From Actinomyces glycerinitolerans (GTDB lineage: Bacteria; Actinomycetota; Actinomycetes; Actinomycetales; Actinomycetaceae), in contig NZ_FQTT01000001.1 of the NCBI RefSeq assembly GCF_900098745.1, positions 687,862 to 751,861 of the forward strand: 64,000 nt of DNA. Direction: 5' to 3'. The position numbers and the translations under genes are program-made. Positions 1 through 8,231 of this stretch are shown here, one piece after another. Within the stretch, counting starts at the first letter, position 1, and each line of letters opens with the position of its first letter. Below the pieces are notes generated by a model, which worked only from the letters and a program-made list of their open reading frames with translations, was not told the DNA's origin and ran no database searches.

Positions 1-664
1 GGTAGACGGCACAATCGTCTCCGCGGTCGGCGCAAGCGCCCGCGAAATCGAGGACGCCGCGAGCAGCCACGCCGTCGTCCTGTACGACGAGCGCATCCAG
101 AACACTCAACTGGACCTTATTTCCAGCCCCAATCAGGCGGGCGGGATGGCCGCGGTCGAGCACCTCATCACCAAGGGCTGCCGCCGCATCGCCGTCTTGG
201 GCACACACAGCGCCCCTCATGGCCGCGCCGGCGCCGATGGCCAGGACCTGCGCTGGGCCGGCGCCTTGAGTGCAGCCGAGGACAACCCACAGGTCGATCT
301 GACCCCCATCCCCTGCGCATGGGACTGCGAGCCCGCGTACGCCGCCATGCTTTCCGCCTTGGCCGTGGGCACACCCGTCGACGGCATCTTCGCCATGACG
401 GACTCCGTCGCACTGGGAGCCATACGCGCTCTGTCCGACCGAGACCTTCGCTGCCCCGAGGATGTGCGCATCATCGGCTTCGACGGCATCCGCGAGGGAG
501 CCATATCCGTTCCCTCACTGTCAACCGTGGACATTGGGATAACCCAGCTGGCACGCACAGCGGTCGACATGCTCCTGACGCGCATTGAGGCACCCGCGTC
601 GGAACTGCCCGGACGCCGGTTCACCCCCGCCTACACGCTCATCGAGAGGGAATCCTCGCGCTGA
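1..664 (+). CDS. LacI-family transcriptional regulator, C-terminal part (5' end outside window)
   Basis: The reading frame is open from base 2 and ends at 664, so the start codon and the DNA-binding helix-turn-helix lie left of the window. About 220 residues remain and form the periplasmic-binding-like effector domain. Typical family features are visible: a segment reading GGMAAVEHLI early on, DGIFAMTDSVALGAIRAL in the middle, IIGFDG near the end of the core, and a terminal IERESS resembling the usual LacI-family ending. The GH51 arabinofuranosidase gene starts 123 bases downstream on the same strand with a palindrome between them, so this is probably its local regulator and may sense arabinose or an arabino-oligosaccharide. 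The effector is inferred only from context. Confidence 0.85.
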   Translation, partial: VDGTIVSAVGASAREIEDAASSHAVVLYDERIQNTQLDLISSPNQAGGMAAVEHLITKGCRRIAVLGTHSAPHGRAGADGQDLRWAGALSAAEDNPQVDLTPIPCAWDCEPAYAAMLSALAVGTPVDGIFAMTDSVALGAIRALSDRDLRCPEDVRIIGFDGIREGAISVPSLSTVDIGITQLARTAVDMLLTRIEAPASELPGRRFTPAYTLIERESSR

Positions 665-701
665 GCCCATCCAAGCCGCGGTTGAACGACCACACCCTGA
701 C

Positions 702-715
702 ATGTAACGTTACAT
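702..715. promoter_or_regulatory. Perfect 14-bp palindrome, putative LacI-type operator for the GH51 gene
   Basis: ATGTAACGTTACAT is a perfect palindrome with the central CG typical of LacI-family operators. It lies between the regulator and the GH51 start, 72 bases before the chosen start codon. It shares the AACGTT core with the palindromes at 51762 and 58281 but is two bases shorter, so the regulators may be related rather than identical. Confidence 0.6.
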
Positions 716-787
716 CCATGGGACCGGTTTACCCGCCCCGTCACTCCTTACTCCCGCATGCTCAGACACACAGACCAAGGAAGTTCC

Positions 788-2338
788 ATGATGTCCAGCT
801 CTCCTGTCCCCCGCGCCGTCGTCGACCTCGATGTACCCGGCCCCACCATCTCCCGTCACATCTATGGGCACTTCGCGGAGCACCTGGGCCGCTGCATCTA
901 CGGCGGCTTTTACGTGGGCGAGAACTCCCCCATCCCCAACGTCCACGGTCTGCGCACCGACGTCATTGAAGCGCTGAGGGCGATCGCCATCCCCAACCTG
1001 CGCTGGCCCGGCGGCTGCTTCGCCGACGAGTACCACTGGCGCGACGGGATCGGCCCCAAGGATCAACGCCCCACCATGGTCAACACCAACTGGGGCGACG
1101 TTGTGGAGGACAACTCCTTCGGCACGCACGAGTTCATGGAACTGTGCGAGTTGCTTGGGGCCGACGCCTACATCACGGGCAACGTCGGCTCGGGCACGGT
1201 GCAGGAGATGAGCGAATGGGTCGACTACCTGACCCGCGAGGGGGACTCCCCCATGGCGCGCCTACGCCGGGCCAATGGCCGGGAGAAGCCGTGGCGGGTG
1301 CCGTTCTTCGGCATCGGCAACGAGCCCTGGGGCTGCGGCGGGAACATGAGCGCGCCGGTCTACGCCGCCCAGGCCCGCCGCTATGCCACCTTCGTGCGCA
1401 GCCACGGCGAGAACGAGATGGTGCGCATCGCCGGCGGGGCGAACGTCGACGACTACGCGTGGACCGACGCACTGATGCGCGACCTCGTCTGCGACACCTG
1501 CCCGCGCTCCGAGCCCGGCCCCTACCAGGCAATCAGCCTGCACTCCTACACCTTCCGCGACTCCTTCGAGGCCAAGGGTCAGGCCCGCGGTTTCAGCACC
1601 GAGGACTGGTACGCCACCTTCGCCAACGCCTGGTGGATGGAGGAACTGATCACCCGGCACTCCACGGTGATGGACCGCTACGACCCCCACCGCAAGGTGG
1701 GGCTCGTCGTCGACGAGTGGGGCGCCTGGTGGGATGCAAAGCCGGGCACCAACCCCCACTTCCTGCAGCAGGACAACACCCTGCGGGACGCGCTCATCGC
1801 CTCGCTGCACTTCGACATCTTCCACCGCCACACCGAGCGCGTCATCATGGCCAACCTGGCCCAGACGGTCAACGTGCTCCAGGCCCCGATCCTCACCAAC
1901 CCGACCAGCGGCGCCATGGTGCTCACTCCCACCTACCACGTGCTGGCGATGAACCTGGGCCACCACGACGCCACTCGGCTCGACGTGCGTTGGGTGGATG
2001 ATCTTCCCGCCCATGCCGACGACGGCGCCCGTCCCTTCCCGCTGGTCTCCGTCTCCGCCTCCCGTAAGGGCGACACGGCGCTCATCTCCGCAACCAACCT
2101 CGACCCCGCGGCGCCCCACACGATCCGTCTGGACTTGCGCGGTGCCGCGGCGGCGGTGGACGGTGCGCGCGTGCTGACCGCGGCCGCGCTCGACGCCTGC
2201 AACACGCCAGAGGCCCCCGACGCCGTATCACCGGCTGTGTTCTCGGACTGGTCGCTGGCGGACGGCGTGCTGGAACTGGTTATCCCACGTGCCGCCTACG
2301 TGACGGTGTCATTGGGACTAGAGCCGACGACGAACTGA
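788..2338 (+). CDS. abfA: GH51 alpha-L-arabinofuranosidase, intracellular
   Basis: A 516-residue enzyme that removes terminal alpha-L-arabinofuranosyl groups from arabino-oligosaccharides. GH51 hallmarks are clear: SRHIYGHFAEHLGRCIYGG at the N-terminus, LRWPGGCFADEYHWRDGIGP, and NTNWGDVVEDNSFGTHEF. The acid/base glutamate is E179 in GIGNEPWG and the nucleophile is E310 in VVDEWGAWWD. There is no signal peptide, so it acts in the cytoplasm on imported substrate. I start it at 788 because AAGGAAG sits just upstream (777-783); an in-frame ATG at 758 lacks such a site. It follows a LacI gene and a palindromic operator. Length matches the family (about 500 residues). Activity on xylan- rather than arabinan- or arabinogalactan-derived sugars cannot be judged from sequence. 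Confidence 0.95.
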   Translation: MMSSSPVPRAVVDLDVPGPTISRHIYGHFAEHLGRCIYGGFYVGENSPIPNVHGLRTDVIEALRAIAIPNLRWPGGCFADEYHWRDGIGPKDQRPTMVNTNWGDVVEDNSFGTHEFMELCELLGADAYITGNVGSGTVQEMSEWVDYLTREGDSPMARLRRANGREKPWRVPFFGIGNEPWGCGGNMSAPVYAAQARRYATFVRSHGENEMVRIAGGANVDDYAWTDALMRDLVCDTCPRSEPGPYQAISLHSYTFRDSFEAKGQARGFSTEDWYATFANAWWMEELITRHSTVMDRYDPHRKVGLVVDEWGAWWDAKPGTNPHFLQQDNTLRDALIASLHFDIFHRHTERVIMANLAQTVNVLQAPILTNPTSGAMVLTPTYHVLAMNLGHHDATRLDVRWVDDLPAHADDGARPFPLVSVSASRKGDTALISATNLDPAAPHTIRLDLRGAAAAVDGARVLTAAALDACNTPEAPDAVSPAVFSDWSLADGVLELVIPRAAYVTVSLGLEPTTN

Positions 2339-2386
2339 GTGCGGAGCCGCGACGGCGCAAGACTCCCGCCACCGCTCGGCTGCGGC

Positions 2387-2641
2387 GACTCGGCTCCCGC
2401 GCCCACTCGGCTGCTGCGCCCACTCGGCTCCCGCGCCCACTCGCCTGCTGCGACCACTCGGCTCCCGCGACCACTCGCCTGCTGCGACCACTCGGCTCCC
2501 GCGACCACTCGGCTCCCGCGACGACTCGGCTGCTGCGACGACTCGGCTCCCGCGCCCACTCGCCTGCTGCGACCACTCGCCTGCTGCGACCACTCGGCTC
2601 CCGCGACCACTCGGCTCCCGCGACCACTCGGCTGCTGCGGC
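2387..2641. repeat. Tandem array of fifteen 17-bp units
   Basis: Fifteen contiguous 17-base units run without a gap from 2387 to 2641. Two main versions alternate irregularly: CACTCGGCTCCCGCGAC and CACTCGCCTGCTGCGAC, with G for C at position 1 or C for A near the end in some copies. A degenerate copy precedes the array (about 2372-2386). The unit length is not a multiple of three, so it is not a coding repeat with a constant peptide. There are no spacers, which excludes CRISPR. Confidence 0.95.
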
Positions 2642-2785
2642 CGCTCATGGAACGCGCCGCCGCACGCGGTCTGTGCACGAGACTCGGTCGCCGGCCCGCT
2701 CCGTGCCCGCATCTAGGTCCTGTTGTGTAAGTGCTTGGGTGGCGGTGCGCGGTTGGGTGGTGGTGTGTGGCTGTTGAGCCTGTCA

Positions 2786-2956
2786 GTTGGACCGCTGTTC
2801 CCCCGTTGGACCGCTGTCCCCCCCGTTGGACCCCTGTTCCCCGGATGGACCCCTGTTCCCCCGTTGGACCGCCGTAGCCGCCGGTTACAGCGGTCCAACG
2901 GGGCGTGGGCGGTCCAAGGGGGCGTGGGCGGTCCAACGGGGCGTGGGAGGTCCAAC
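2786..2956. repeat. Head-to-head cluster: five direct then four inverted copies of a 19-20-bp unit
   Basis: The core GTTGGACC occurs at 2786, 2805, 2825, 2844 (as GATGGACC) and 2863, each followed by a tract such as GCTGTTCCCC. Its complement GGTCCAAC (once GGTCCAAG) then occurs at 2892, 2911, 2930 and 2949, each followed by GGGGCGTGGG-type sequence. Spacing is 19-20 bases throughout. The whole could fold as a long imperfect cruciform or RNA hairpin centred near 2880. It ends about 200 bases from the HNH gene's stop. Confidence 0.9.
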
Positions 2957-3156
2957 CGGGGCGGCGCAAGACCCACTCGCCCCCTCGACGAGCGCACACA
3001 GCCCACTCAAGCTGGGGCCCCGTAGCCAGCAGACACGACGAACTCGCCATCCGCTACCAGACCACCACCCACATCGCCAGCACCGACCCACCAGCACAAA
3101 CGACTCACACAACACGACCTAGGGCCCGCCTCTGAGCCCCGCCTCTAGGACCCGCC

Positions 3157-5664
3157 CTAGAAGGGCGGGATCTTGTCGAGCAAAGGGGCCAGACCCAGGT
3201 CATGCAGAGCCGCCGGGTAGGGGTGGGCTTCAAAGGCGCCGACGGGCTGGCCGGGACGGGGTCCTCGACTGGTTACCTGCGGCGGATGACCGGGCCCGCC
3301 CCGGCGGGATGCCATCTCCAAACCGCGGCGAAGCCGCTCCACGACCGCGCCGTCGACGGCCCGCGCCTCTCGCTCGGGGATGATTCGAGCAGAAACCTGG
3401 AGTTGGCGGGGGCCCACGCGACGCGGCAGGAGGGTTACGGTCCCCTCCGGGGCTCTGCGGTAGCGGGCCCCGGAGGGCGTAGTCCACAGGAGGGCGTCAT
3501 CATCCTGCCGGGTGAGGGTCCATCCGGGAGTGTGCTTGAGGCGATGGTGGGCCTGACACAGGCAGGTGAGGTTGTTCAGGCTGGTGGTCCCGCCCTCCGC
3601 CCAGGAAATGACATGGTCGATGTCGCAACGCGCGGCCGGCACCGTGCACCCGGGGAAGGTGCACGCCTGATCACGGGCCTGCACCAGGTCACGCAAGGCG
3701 GCCGGAGGCCGGTAGTGCGACCGCCCCAGGTCCACTACGGCGCCTGAAAGGGGATCGGTGACCAGCCGACGCCAGACACCGCCCAGAGCCAGGGCACGCG
3801 CAGTGGCGGCGGGGATGGGCGCCCGATTGCGGCCGATTACGACCTCGGCCGTCGGTGCCGTCCCCAGCGGCAGTGCATCCCCACCGCCCGCGTACAGACC
3901 TGCGCCGTTGGTGGTGCTCTGACTCCTCCCATGGGCTGCAGGCGCACTGCTCCCGTCGACAACTACGGGCGTCTCGATCCCATCGACGGCAGCGGGCGCA
4001 CTTCCCCCACTGCCGGTGGGCAGACTCATCCCACTCGCGCCGCGTGAGCCGTCTTCGCCACCCGGCGGCGCGCCGCCGGTGTGGTCGTCATCGGGTACCA
4101 GCAGGGTCAGCGGGACCGTGACATCAACATTGATTCCAATTCCGGGTGGCGGGAAGACCGGGTCGATGCCGGACGGCGTCCACCAGGGACGAGAGGGCTC
4201 CACCAAACCGCTTAGAGCGCCGAGCAGCCCCTCCAGCGGAACCCCATCCGGCAACAAGCAGCCACCGCGGCCGGCTCCGAAGGTGCCATGTGCTACGCCG
4301 GTCGCGTCGCCGGCGCTGGAGTTCTCCGCTGTGGGGATCACGGCGACGGGTATCTCGGCGGGTATCGCGGCGATGGGTATCTCGGCGGCGGCCTCTCCGA
4401 CTGGACCGCCGGAACGGCAACCGGCGTCGACACAATCCGACGCATCGCTCGTGCGCGTGCTTCGGCAGGCGACGTGTTGGCTGCCTTGAAGGGTGCGCAG
4501 GGCCATACCGGTGAGGGCGTCGGCCCGCAGCTGGCCCAGGCTGCGCCCATCGCCGGCGGCGCGGGCGCTGGCGGCGATGGCGTCCAGGGTCGCGTCGACT
4601 AGGAAGGCATCCAGGCTGGGCAGCAGCAGCCGCATCTCATGGGTGCCCTCACCCGCCTGACGGGGATGGCTCACGTGACGATCGGCAACATTCCTTGTGC
4701 GGCGGCTGCTCGCTCCCTGGGGATCCAGGGCGGCCAGAGCGCGGTCGACATCCCGCCCGAGCTGCGCGGCCGTTCTACGTGGAGCGCGGGCGAGCACCCG
4801 TTCCTGGACCGCAGCGGTAGTCGCGGACCCCGTCCCCTCGAGCCGCGCAACAATCAGCGCAGTCTTGGACTGATCCACCAGGCCCGCACGGTGCAACACC
4901 TCCGTGAGCGCGAACTCGGGCTGCAACAGAGCCCGCCCGCGGTCAAGTATCCGCGAGGCGGTCGCGCGCGGCACTCCCAGGCGGCAGGCGATCTCGTTGC
5001 TGGTGGTGAACCGCGATTCCTCTTCGGTAACCAGCTGCGCGGGCTCTCCACCGGGCCCCCACGGGGCCGCCCCACGGTTCATCTCCGCGGTTCTTGCCAG
5101 GCAGGCTGCCGCGACTGCCTCCGCCCATGACACCCAAGCCTCCAGCCGATGACAAGCCGCCACCAGCTCACTGAGCACCTGCCCTCCCAGGGAGGCCAGG
5201 GCGTCGATACCGGTTCCCTCGCCCCAATCCACGCCCAGCCGCGCAGCCGTCTGCGCCAGGTCACGGTCAGCCGGACTGGTGATCGCGCCCAGCACCTCGT
5301 CCATCTCAGGAACGCCCAGGACCTCTGCAACTTCGGCGGAGTCAACAACACCGCCGGCGTCGGCAACGGTGGCGCCACAGCCGTCTGCCTCACCTTCGGA
5401 ACGCGCAGGTACTAGAAGCCCGGCCAATAAGTCCTCAACCAGGCCCGCCAAGCCGGCTCCCGCCGACATCCCAGCCAGGCGATCAACCAGGGCGCCAGGA
5501 TCCGGGGTGTCACCAGCCAAAGCGGCCCGCGCCGTCGTCGGCTCCGTCGCCGTCGTCGGCTCCGTCGCCGTCGTCGGCATCCCGTTCTTGGCGGCAGGAA
5601 GCGCAACTGGGCCCGCCGTACCGGTCCCGGCGGGTCCGCCCTCGCTACCCCTGCTCCCGAACAT
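3157..5664 (-). CDS. DUF222 domain protein with C-terminal HNH endonuclease motif
   Basis: An 835-residue protein of the multi-copy actinobacterial DUF222/HNH family. The C-terminal HNH module is intact: CTFPGCTVPAARCDIDHV with the first catalytic-type histidine at H684, then WAEGGTTSLNNLTCLCQAHH, where cysteines and histidines would bind a structural metal. The DUF222-like helical part lies roughly at residues 90-400. Between the two is a long low-complexity Ala/Gly/Pro/Ser stretch (about 400-620), which makes the protein longer than many relatives. The N-terminus carries a short TTATEP repeat. The start is uncertain, since a second Met near residue 28 is possible. Function of the family is not established; a nicking or recombination role is only a guess. 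It is transcribed towards the repeat-rich gap. Confidence 0.85.
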   Translation of the reverse strand: MFGSRGSEGGPAGTGTAGPVALPAAKNGMPTTATEPTTATEPTTARAALAGDTPDPGALVDRLAGMSAGAGLAGLVEDLLAGLLVPARSEGEADGCGATVADAGGVVDSAEVAEVLGVPEMDEVLGAITSPADRDLAQTAARLGVDWGEGTGIDALASLGGQVLSELVAACHRLEAWVSWAEAVAAACLARTAEMNRGAAPWGPGGEPAQLVTEEESRFTTSNEIACRLGVPRATASRILDRGRALLQPEFALTEVLHRAGLVDQSKTALIVARLEGTGSATTAAVQERVLARAPRRTAAQLGRDVDRALAALDPQGASSRRTRNVADRHVSHPRQAGEGTHEMRLLLPSLDAFLVDATLDAIAASARAAGDGRSLGQLRADALTGMALRTLQGSQHVACRSTRTSDASDCVDAGCRSGGPVGEAAAEIPIAAIPAEIPVAVIPTAENSSAGDATGVAHGTFGAGRGGCLLPDGVPLEGLLGALSGLVEPSRPWWTPSGIDPVFPPPGIGINVDVTVPLTLLVPDDDHTGGAPPGGEDGSRGASGMSLPTGSGGSAPAAVDGIETPVVVDGSSAPAAHGRSQSTTNGAGLYAGGGDALPLGTAPTAEVVIGRNRAPIPAATARALALGGVWRRLVTDPLSGAVVDLGRSHYRPPAALRDLVQARDQACTFPGCTVPAARCDIDHVISWAEGGTTSLNNLTCLCQAHHRLKHTPGWTLTRQDDDALLWTTPSGARYRRAPEGTVTLLPRRVGPRQLQVSARIIPEREARAVDGAVVERLRRGLEMASRRGGPGHPPQVTSRGPRPGQPVGAFEAHPYPAALHDLGLAPLLDKIPPF

Positions 5665-5885
5665 GAATACACGGTATCGCGCGGCACCGACACGAATTCC
5701 ACCCCTTTAGCAGGGCTACCGCCGCGACGCGGGCGGCATACTTCACCCCAAGTGGGCTACGGCGTGTGGGCGTGTCCGCCCCGGCGGTATCGCTATATTG
5801 CGAAATGGGGGTACCCGCCAGCCGACTTAGCCCTCGGAAGGCGGGCCCCGCACGTTGCCGATTCGACCAATCCCTGGAGGTCAAC

Positions 5886-6569
5886 ATGGCACGACTCGAG
5901 GACTCCGCGGCGCCGCTCAAGGACGCCATGGGTGATGCCCTGCTCGAGCTCATGCACGAAAAGCCCCTGCGAAAGATAAGCGCCAGTGAGATCGCCTCGC
6001 GTGCCGGCCTGGGGAGAGTGACCTATTTCCGGCACTTCTCCTCCAAGGAGGAGGTGCTCGCCTATAAGTATCGAACCGCTTGGAGGGACTTCGCCGCCCG
6101 GCACTGGTACGACGAGTCCGACGACCGCGCGAATGCCATAGCCCGGTTCCACTTCTGTCTGCAGGTGCGTACGCTCAACGACGCCGTCTATGGGGCGGAG
6201 CTTGGGAGCATCCTGCTGGGAGTCATTGTGGAGTCGCTGGAGGGCCGGGCTCCGGACCCGGCGACGACCCCTGCCTCCGATGCCGGGGCCACGGACGCCA
6301 GCGATCGAGCCGGCTTCCTGCACCGCTTCAAGGCCTATGCCCTGTTCGGGCTCATTGACGCCTGGATCCGCCACGGTTACCGGCAGGCCCCGGAGGAGAT
6401 GGCCGCCATTTACGTCAGCTTCCTCAGCCCCGAGGTCGAATCGCTGGGTTCGCGCGGCTCCGAGCGCCGAACCGGCGGCAGGGCGGCACGGATGCGCAGA
6501 TTGCAGCGCATCCGGGAGGCGGCGGAACTGCGCAACCCGAGGCGCTACGTCGTAGACGACGACTCCTGA
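5886..6569 (+). CDS. TetR/AcrR-family transcriptional regulator
   Basis: A 227-residue protein with an N-terminal TetR helix-turn-helix: KISASEIASRAGLGRVTYFRHFSSKEEVL at about residues 31-60 has the family's recognition-helix pattern ending in the typical YFRHFSSKEE. The remainder is a helical ligand domain of unknown specificity. The C-terminal 35 residues are unusually Arg-rich. I start it at 5886, where GGAGG lies at 5876-5880; an upstream in-frame ATG at 5766 has no ribosome site. It precedes the MFS carrier gene by 124 bases, in the same direction, and probably controls that unit. A near-palindrome TCGC...GCGA around a TATATT box (5790-5803) upstream could be its own promoter or operator. 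Confidence 0.85.
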   Translation: MARLEDSAAPLKDAMGDALLELMHEKPLRKISASEIASRAGLGRVTYFRHFSSKEEVLAYKYRTAWRDFAARHWYDESDDRANAIARFHFCLQVRTLNDAVYGAELGSILLGVIVESLEGRAPDPATTPASDAGATDASDRAGFLHRFKAYALFGLIDAWIRHGYRQAPEEMAAIYVSFLSPEVESLGSRGSERRTGGRAARMRRLQRIREAAELRNPRRYVVDDDS

Positions 6570-6580
6570 GACCGGACGCC

Positions 6581-6621
6581 TTGACAGCGCCTTGACAGAA
6601 TGAATCCATTCAGCGTTAAAT
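6581..6621 (+). promoter_or_regulatory. Candidate promoter with embedded operator for the MFS-hydrolase-esterase unit
   Basis: Two perfect TTGACA boxes occur 11 bases apart (6581 and 6592) inside a short direct repeat. From the second, an 18-base spacer leads to TTAAAT at 6616-6621, a moderate -10 box. The spacer contains the near-palindrome TGAAT-cc-ATTCA at 6601-6612, well placed for a repressor, perhaps the adjacent TetR protein. Confidence 0.5.
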
Positions 6622-6693
6622 GAACCAACCGGTCGGAACCTCGCGGAGGATTCGCGTGCGTTCAGCGCCCGGACATCGATGCAAAGGAGCCAC

Positions 6694-8121
6694 ATGTCCA
6701 ATACCGCCGATCCCCGTCTGGAGGAGCCCACCCGTCCGGGCACCTCCGCCAAGTATCTGGGCGGACGCCCGTACTACCAGTACCTGATCTCCTTCGTCAT
6801 CGCGGGCGTCTTCCTGTACGCCTGCTACTCGGCGCTGGCGGCGATCCTGCTGCCCAACACCGTGCAGACGATCGAGTTCCAGCACTACTTCTCCGGCACC
6901 ACCGTCACCACCCTGGACCAGCTCACCGAGCTCACCAACCTGGCCAATGACGTCAACGCCGGCACGGTCACCGCGACGTCCGAGCAGGCGCACCTGCTGG
7001 ACCTGCTGAAGCAGTACGAGGCCGCTCGGGCCTCCTCGATCTCCAACATGATGATCGTCGGCTCGTTCTTCACGCTGTTCGCCCAGCCGATCGTCGGTGT
7101 CCTCTCCGACCGCTGGCGCTCCCGCTGGGGCCGGCGCGCCTTCTGGATCGTGGCCGGCGCCGTCGCCGGGGCCGCCTTCATGATCGGCCTGCGCTACTCC
7201 ACCACGATTCTCATGCTCACCGTCTTCTGGACCACCGCGCAGGTCTCGCTGAACTTCATGCAGGGGCCGCTGTCGACGACGGTGGCGGACCGGGTTCCCG
7301 CCGAGAAGACCGGCACGGTCTCCGGCCTGTCCGGCATCGGGATGATGGCGGGCTTCACCGGCGGCTCCGTGGTGGCCGGCATTCTGATGAACTCCATGGG
7401 GCTGGATGCCTACTTCGTGTTCGCCATCGCCGTCGTCGTCGGCGCCCTGATCTTCGTCACCTTTGCCAAGGACCGCTCCTCCAAGGACCTGGAGCTGCGC
7501 GAATTCGACTGGATCGCCTTCTTCAAGGGCTTCTTCGTCCCACTGTTCGACCATGACTTCCGCTGGGTTTGGATCGCCCGCTTCATGATGTTCTTCGGCT
7601 ACACGGCCGTCAGCAACTACAACCTGTACATCATTCAGTCCCACCTGCGGCCCGCTCACACCGCGGCCGAGGCGAACACGATCGTTGCCACCCTGTCGGC
7701 GGCGGCTCTGCCGGTGCAGCTGCTCATGCTGGCCTTCGCCGGCAAGCTCTCGGACAAGGTCAAGCGGCGCAAGCCCTTCGTCATCGGCGCCTCCTTGGTG
7801 ATTGCCCTGGACATGCTGGTGCCACTGCTGGTTCCGACGCTCCCGATGTACTTCTTCTTCTACATCCTGCTGGCGGCCGCCTACGGCATGTACATGGCGG
7901 TGGACGTGGCCCTGTTCATCGACGTCCTGCCCGACCCGAACGCCGCCGGCCGTGACCTGGGCGTGGCCAACGTGGCCTCCAACATCGGCCAGATGCTGGC
8001 GCCCTTCGTCGCCGGCAAGCTGGTCGCCCACACCGGCGGCTACTCGGCGATCTTCATTACCGCTGTAATCGCCGTCGCTATTAGCGCCGCAGCCATCATC
8101 CCGGTCCGGAAGGTGAAGTAG
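6694..8121 (+). CDS. MFS transporter, sugar/cation symporter type
   Basis: A 475-residue membrane protein with about twelve hydrophobic segments. After the second segment group it carries VGVLSDRWRSRWGRRAFW, the loop typical of GPH/SLC45-like sugar carriers in the major facilitator superfamily. A second, weaker copy (LSDKVKRRKPFVIGAS) follows the central loop. An extended region between the first two hydrophobic segments (roughly residues 55-115) is longer than in many MFS carriers and would face outside. The start at 6694 follows AAAGGAG; an in-frame ATG 15 bases earlier lies before that site. The next genes encode a nucleoside-hydrolase-like enzyme and an esterase, so the substrate may be a nucleoside, glycoside or acylated form of one. 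The substrate is not determinable from sequence. Confidence 0.85.
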   Translation: MSNTADPRLEEPTRPGTSAKYLGGRPYYQYLISFVIAGVFLYACYSALAAILLPNTVQTIEFQHYFSGTTVTTLDQLTELTNLANDVNAGTVTATSEQAHLLDLLKQYEAARASSISNMMIVGSFFTLFAQPIVGVLSDRWRSRWGRRAFWIVAGAVAGAAFMIGLRYSTTILMLTVFWTTAQVSLNFMQGPLSTTVADRVPAEKTGTVSGLSGIGMMAGFTGGSVVAGILMNSMGLDAYFVFAIAVVVGALIFVTFAKDRSSKDLELREFDWIAFFKGFFVPLFDHDFRWVWIARFMMFFGYTAVSNYNLYIIQSHLRPAHTAAEANTIVATLSAAALPVQLLMLAFAGKLSDKVKRRKPFVIGASLVIALDMLVPLLVPTLPMYFFFYILLAAAYGMYMAVDVALFIDVLPDPNAAGRDLGVANVASNIGQMLAPFVAGKLVAHTGGYSAIFITAVIAVAISAAAIIPVRKVK

Positions 8122-8135
8122 CGTCTGAAGCACTT

Positions 8136-8174
8136 GGTGGCGGCATCGGTCCCAGCCGGTCCGGTGCCGCCACC
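8136..8174. terminator. Intercistronic hairpin after the MFS gene
   Basis: GGTGGCGGCA (8136-8145) pairs perfectly with TGCCGCCACC (8165-8174) around a 19-base loop that can pair further internally. No T-run follows, so it may be a weak terminator or an mRNA-processing and stabilising hairpin that sets the carrier-to-enzyme ratio. Confidence 0.5.
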
Positions 8175-8231
8175 ATCCCAACCGGTAACTCACTGCCGCT
8201 TGACCCAGAATCGCTTGCAAAGGAGCAAGAC

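Larger units (their letters stand above)
2339..3156. other. 818-bp gene-free region dominated by two repeat arrays
   Basis: Between the GH51 gene and the converging DUF222/HNH gene I find no credible coding sequence. The open frames here simply read through the repeats and are low-complexity Arg/Ser/Gly/Ala or Pro text. The region holds a 15-copy 17-bp tandem array and a cluster of 19-20-bp units in direct then inverted orientation, described separately. The last 150 bases before the HNH stop contain only short direct echoes of 'ccgcctct' type. Confidence 0.8.

Noticed and set aside
2387..2641. CRISPR array
   Set aside because: Units are contiguous, 17 bases long and without unique spacers; no cas genes are nearby.
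2280..3050. Long open frames on both strands through the repeat arrays
   Set aside because: They read only the 17-bp and 19-bp units as low-complexity Arg/Ser/Gly/Ala/Pro text, have no ribosome site and match no family.
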